Of a stretch of 64,000 nt of DNA, positions 62,856 through 64,000 are shown piece by piece; positions within the stretch are counted from its first letter, which is position 1, and each line of letters opens with the position of its first letter. The notes under the pieces are model-generated. The model was not told the DNA's origin. It was given only the letters and a program-made list of their open reading frames with translations, and made no database searches. The position numbers and the translations under genes are program-made. The DNA comes from Parapedobacter tibetensis (GTDB lineage: Bacteria > Bacteroidota > Bacteroidia > Sphingobacteriales > Sphingobacteriaceae): the NCBI RefSeq assembly GCF_024704835.1, contig NZ_JAMXBE010000006.1, positions 248,514 through 312,513 on the forward strand. Reading direction: 5' to 3'.

Positions 62856-64000
62856 ATGATGTCCGACATGGAAAAAGGCGATATGGAGATAAGTTTGGAA
62901 ATGAAAAGTGAGGAGGTGCAGGAAGTGATGGGACAAACACCGTCATGGATTGTTCGTTGGGGGATAATCTTGTTCTCATTTATAGTGATGATGCTATTGA
63001 TGGGGAGTTATCTCTTTAAATATCCAGATACTGTCCAATCGCAGATAGTAATAACTCCTGATGATCCTCCAGCCAATGTTATAGCACGTTCTACAGGAAA
63101 ACTTGATGAAATTTTCGTCATCAATAACCAGCTTATTGAAGAAGGGGAGCCATTGGCCGTCATTCAAAACCCTGCAACTACAAGTGACATGCTCCGGCTT
63201 GCAACAGTATTAAAGGAAATGGAGTCTTCAGCTACGGATCCAACTGGCGCTTACAATTTAGTAACAGGAGAATCCTATGGATTAGGGGTTATACAACCTG
63301 CTTTTAATGCGTTCGTAAAAGCCATAAATGATTATAAAAATTTTGACCAACTCAATTATTATAAACGAAAAATTACCTACCAAAGGCAACAGCTGGTTTT
63401 ACAAGAGGAGGCATATTCAGAAATGCTAAATCAAATTCCATTAACCGGAGAGAGCTACAAAACATCAAAGGCTATCTTTGAGAGAGATTCCATTTTGCAT
63501 TTAAAACGGGTAATTTCCGACAATGAATTTGATTTGTCGAAACAAGTCTACATTCAAGAAGGGCGCACACACTCTAATTTTCATTCGTCGCTAAAGCAAC
63601 AAGAACTCCAGATTTCTAAAAGTAGTGAGAATCTGCTTGATTTGGAGCGAGAAGCCTTTGATAGAGAAAGCACCTATTTGATTGCGTTCCAAACGGCATT
63701 AAATGAACTGAATGCCCAGATTCGTAGTTGGGAACAGAATTTTTTATTGTCGAGCCCCGTAAAGGGCAAAGTGTACCTAATGGGCCCCTGGAGCAAAAAC
63801 CAAAATGTTACTAGCGGGGAGACAATATTTAGTATTGCCCCTGCTGAGAACAACACGGTCAGGGGTAAGGCCCTGCTTCCTGCCCAAGGTGCAGGAAAGG
63901 TGAAAATAGGTCAGTTAGCAAACATACGTGTCGATAACTTTCCGGATCAAGAGTTTGGATACCTGAAGGGAAAAGTCATATCCATCTCAAATTCCGCAAC
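62856..64000 (+). CDS. HlyD-family membrane-fusion protein, 3' end off the right edge
   Basis: Open from ATG 62856 (also ATGs at 62859 and 62868) to the window edge, over 380 codons. A cytoplasmic start is followed by one transmembrane helix (WGIILFSFIVMMLLMGSYLF), then a periplasmic region with IARSTGKLDEIFVINNQLIE, a long helical coiled-coil stretch and SPVKGKVYLMG, typical of HlyD adaptor proteins. It should connect the C39 ABC exporter to an outer-membrane channel. Because it continues beyond the window, a TolC-like gene may follow. Confidence 0.9.
   Translation, partial: MMSDMEKGDMEISLEMKSEEVQEVMGQTPSWIVRWGIILFSFIVMMLLMGSYLFKYPDTVQSQIVITPDDPPANVIARSTGKLDEIFVINNQLIEEGEPLAVIQNPATTSDMLRLATVLKEMESSATDPTGAYNLVTGESYGLGVIQPAFNAFVKAINDYKNFDQLNYYKRKITYQRQQLVLQEEAYSEMLNQIPLTGESYKTSKAIFERDSILHLKRVISDNEFDLSKQVYIQEGRTHSNFHSSLKQQELQISKSSENLLDLEREAFDRESTYLIAFQTALNELNAQIRSWEQNFLLSSPVKGKVYLMGPWSKNQNVTSGETIFSIAPAENNTVRGKALLPAQGAGKVKIGQLANIRVDNFPDQEFGYLKGKVISISNSA

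Noticed and set aside
1..64000. CRISPR arrays, rRNA, complete tRNA genes and intact insertion sequences.
   Set aside because: No regularly spaced direct repeats, no rRNA-like stretches, and no transposase genes were seen, apart from the Rpn-like remnant.

Overview
The window reads as a chromosomal segment of a Bacteroidetes bacterium, most likely family Sphingobacteriaceae (Sphingobacterium, Pedobacter, Parapedobacter or Olivibacter relatives). The basis is a b558-type succinate dehydrogenase anchor, promoters of the form TTG-N20-TAnnTTTG, almost no Shine-Dalgarno sites, a flexirubin-type dar cluster, a WcaJ/Wzc/Wza polysaccharide operon, and a GG-leader lanthipeptide cluster with a split LanB. 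The genus is inference.

Region 1 (1-5317), housekeeping and stress: the partial sdhC, an outer-membrane barrel protein, csbD-like, csaA, tadA, superoxide dismutase, a medium-chain dehydrogenase and a probable lipoprotein MsrA. csbD-like and the dismutase gene share an almost identical promoter.

Region 2 (5354-20128), pigment cluster of the flexirubin (aryl polyene / dialkylresorcinol) type. A leftward arm (15708 to 5354) holds aromatic amino acid ammonia-lyase, a WG-repeat protein, FabG, a ketosynthase, ACP, an LpxL-like acyltransferase, darA, darB, two hot-dog dehydratase-like proteins, a small HTH-like protein and a BtrH-like acyltransferase. A rightward arm (15789 to 20024) holds a flavin-dependent halogenase-like oxidoreductase, a C45-type hydrolase/acyltransferase and an aryl-CoA ligase. 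Expected logic: tyrosine is deaminated to coumarate, activated and loaded, elongated on the ACP into an aryl polyene, and esterified to a dialkylresorcinol made by DarA/DarB. No exporter is visible.

Region 3 (20157-45997): a threonine aldolase-like gene, then one roughly 24-kb leftward exopolysaccharide operon: initiating sugar transferase (wcaJ-like), Wza-like export lipoprotein, Wzc-like kinase, GDP-fucose synthesis (gmd, fcl), flippase, nitroreductase, pyruvyl transferase, glycosyltransferases, polymerase, acyltransferases and a Wzi-like protein. It is preceded by a 907-base gene-free stretch with a good promoter match and a potentially 640-base leader.

Region 4 (45998-51461): parC with an acidic tail ending in a possible sliding-clamp motif, a broken Rpn-family nuclease tail, and a G+C-rich S41 peptidase gene.

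Region 5 (51462-64000, runs off the right edge): the most interesting part, a class I lanthipeptide cluster. In order: a truncated LanC-like protein, a glycosyltransferase, an 85-residue GG-leader precursor, a strong hairpin terminator, a CPBP membrane protease, a zinc-site-complete LanC, a dehydrogenase that could act as a dehydroamino-acid reductase, a split LanB (glutamylation and elimination halves), a C39-peptidase ABC transporter and a partial HlyD-type adaptor. Together they suggest a lanthipeptide that may be further reduced and glycosylated.
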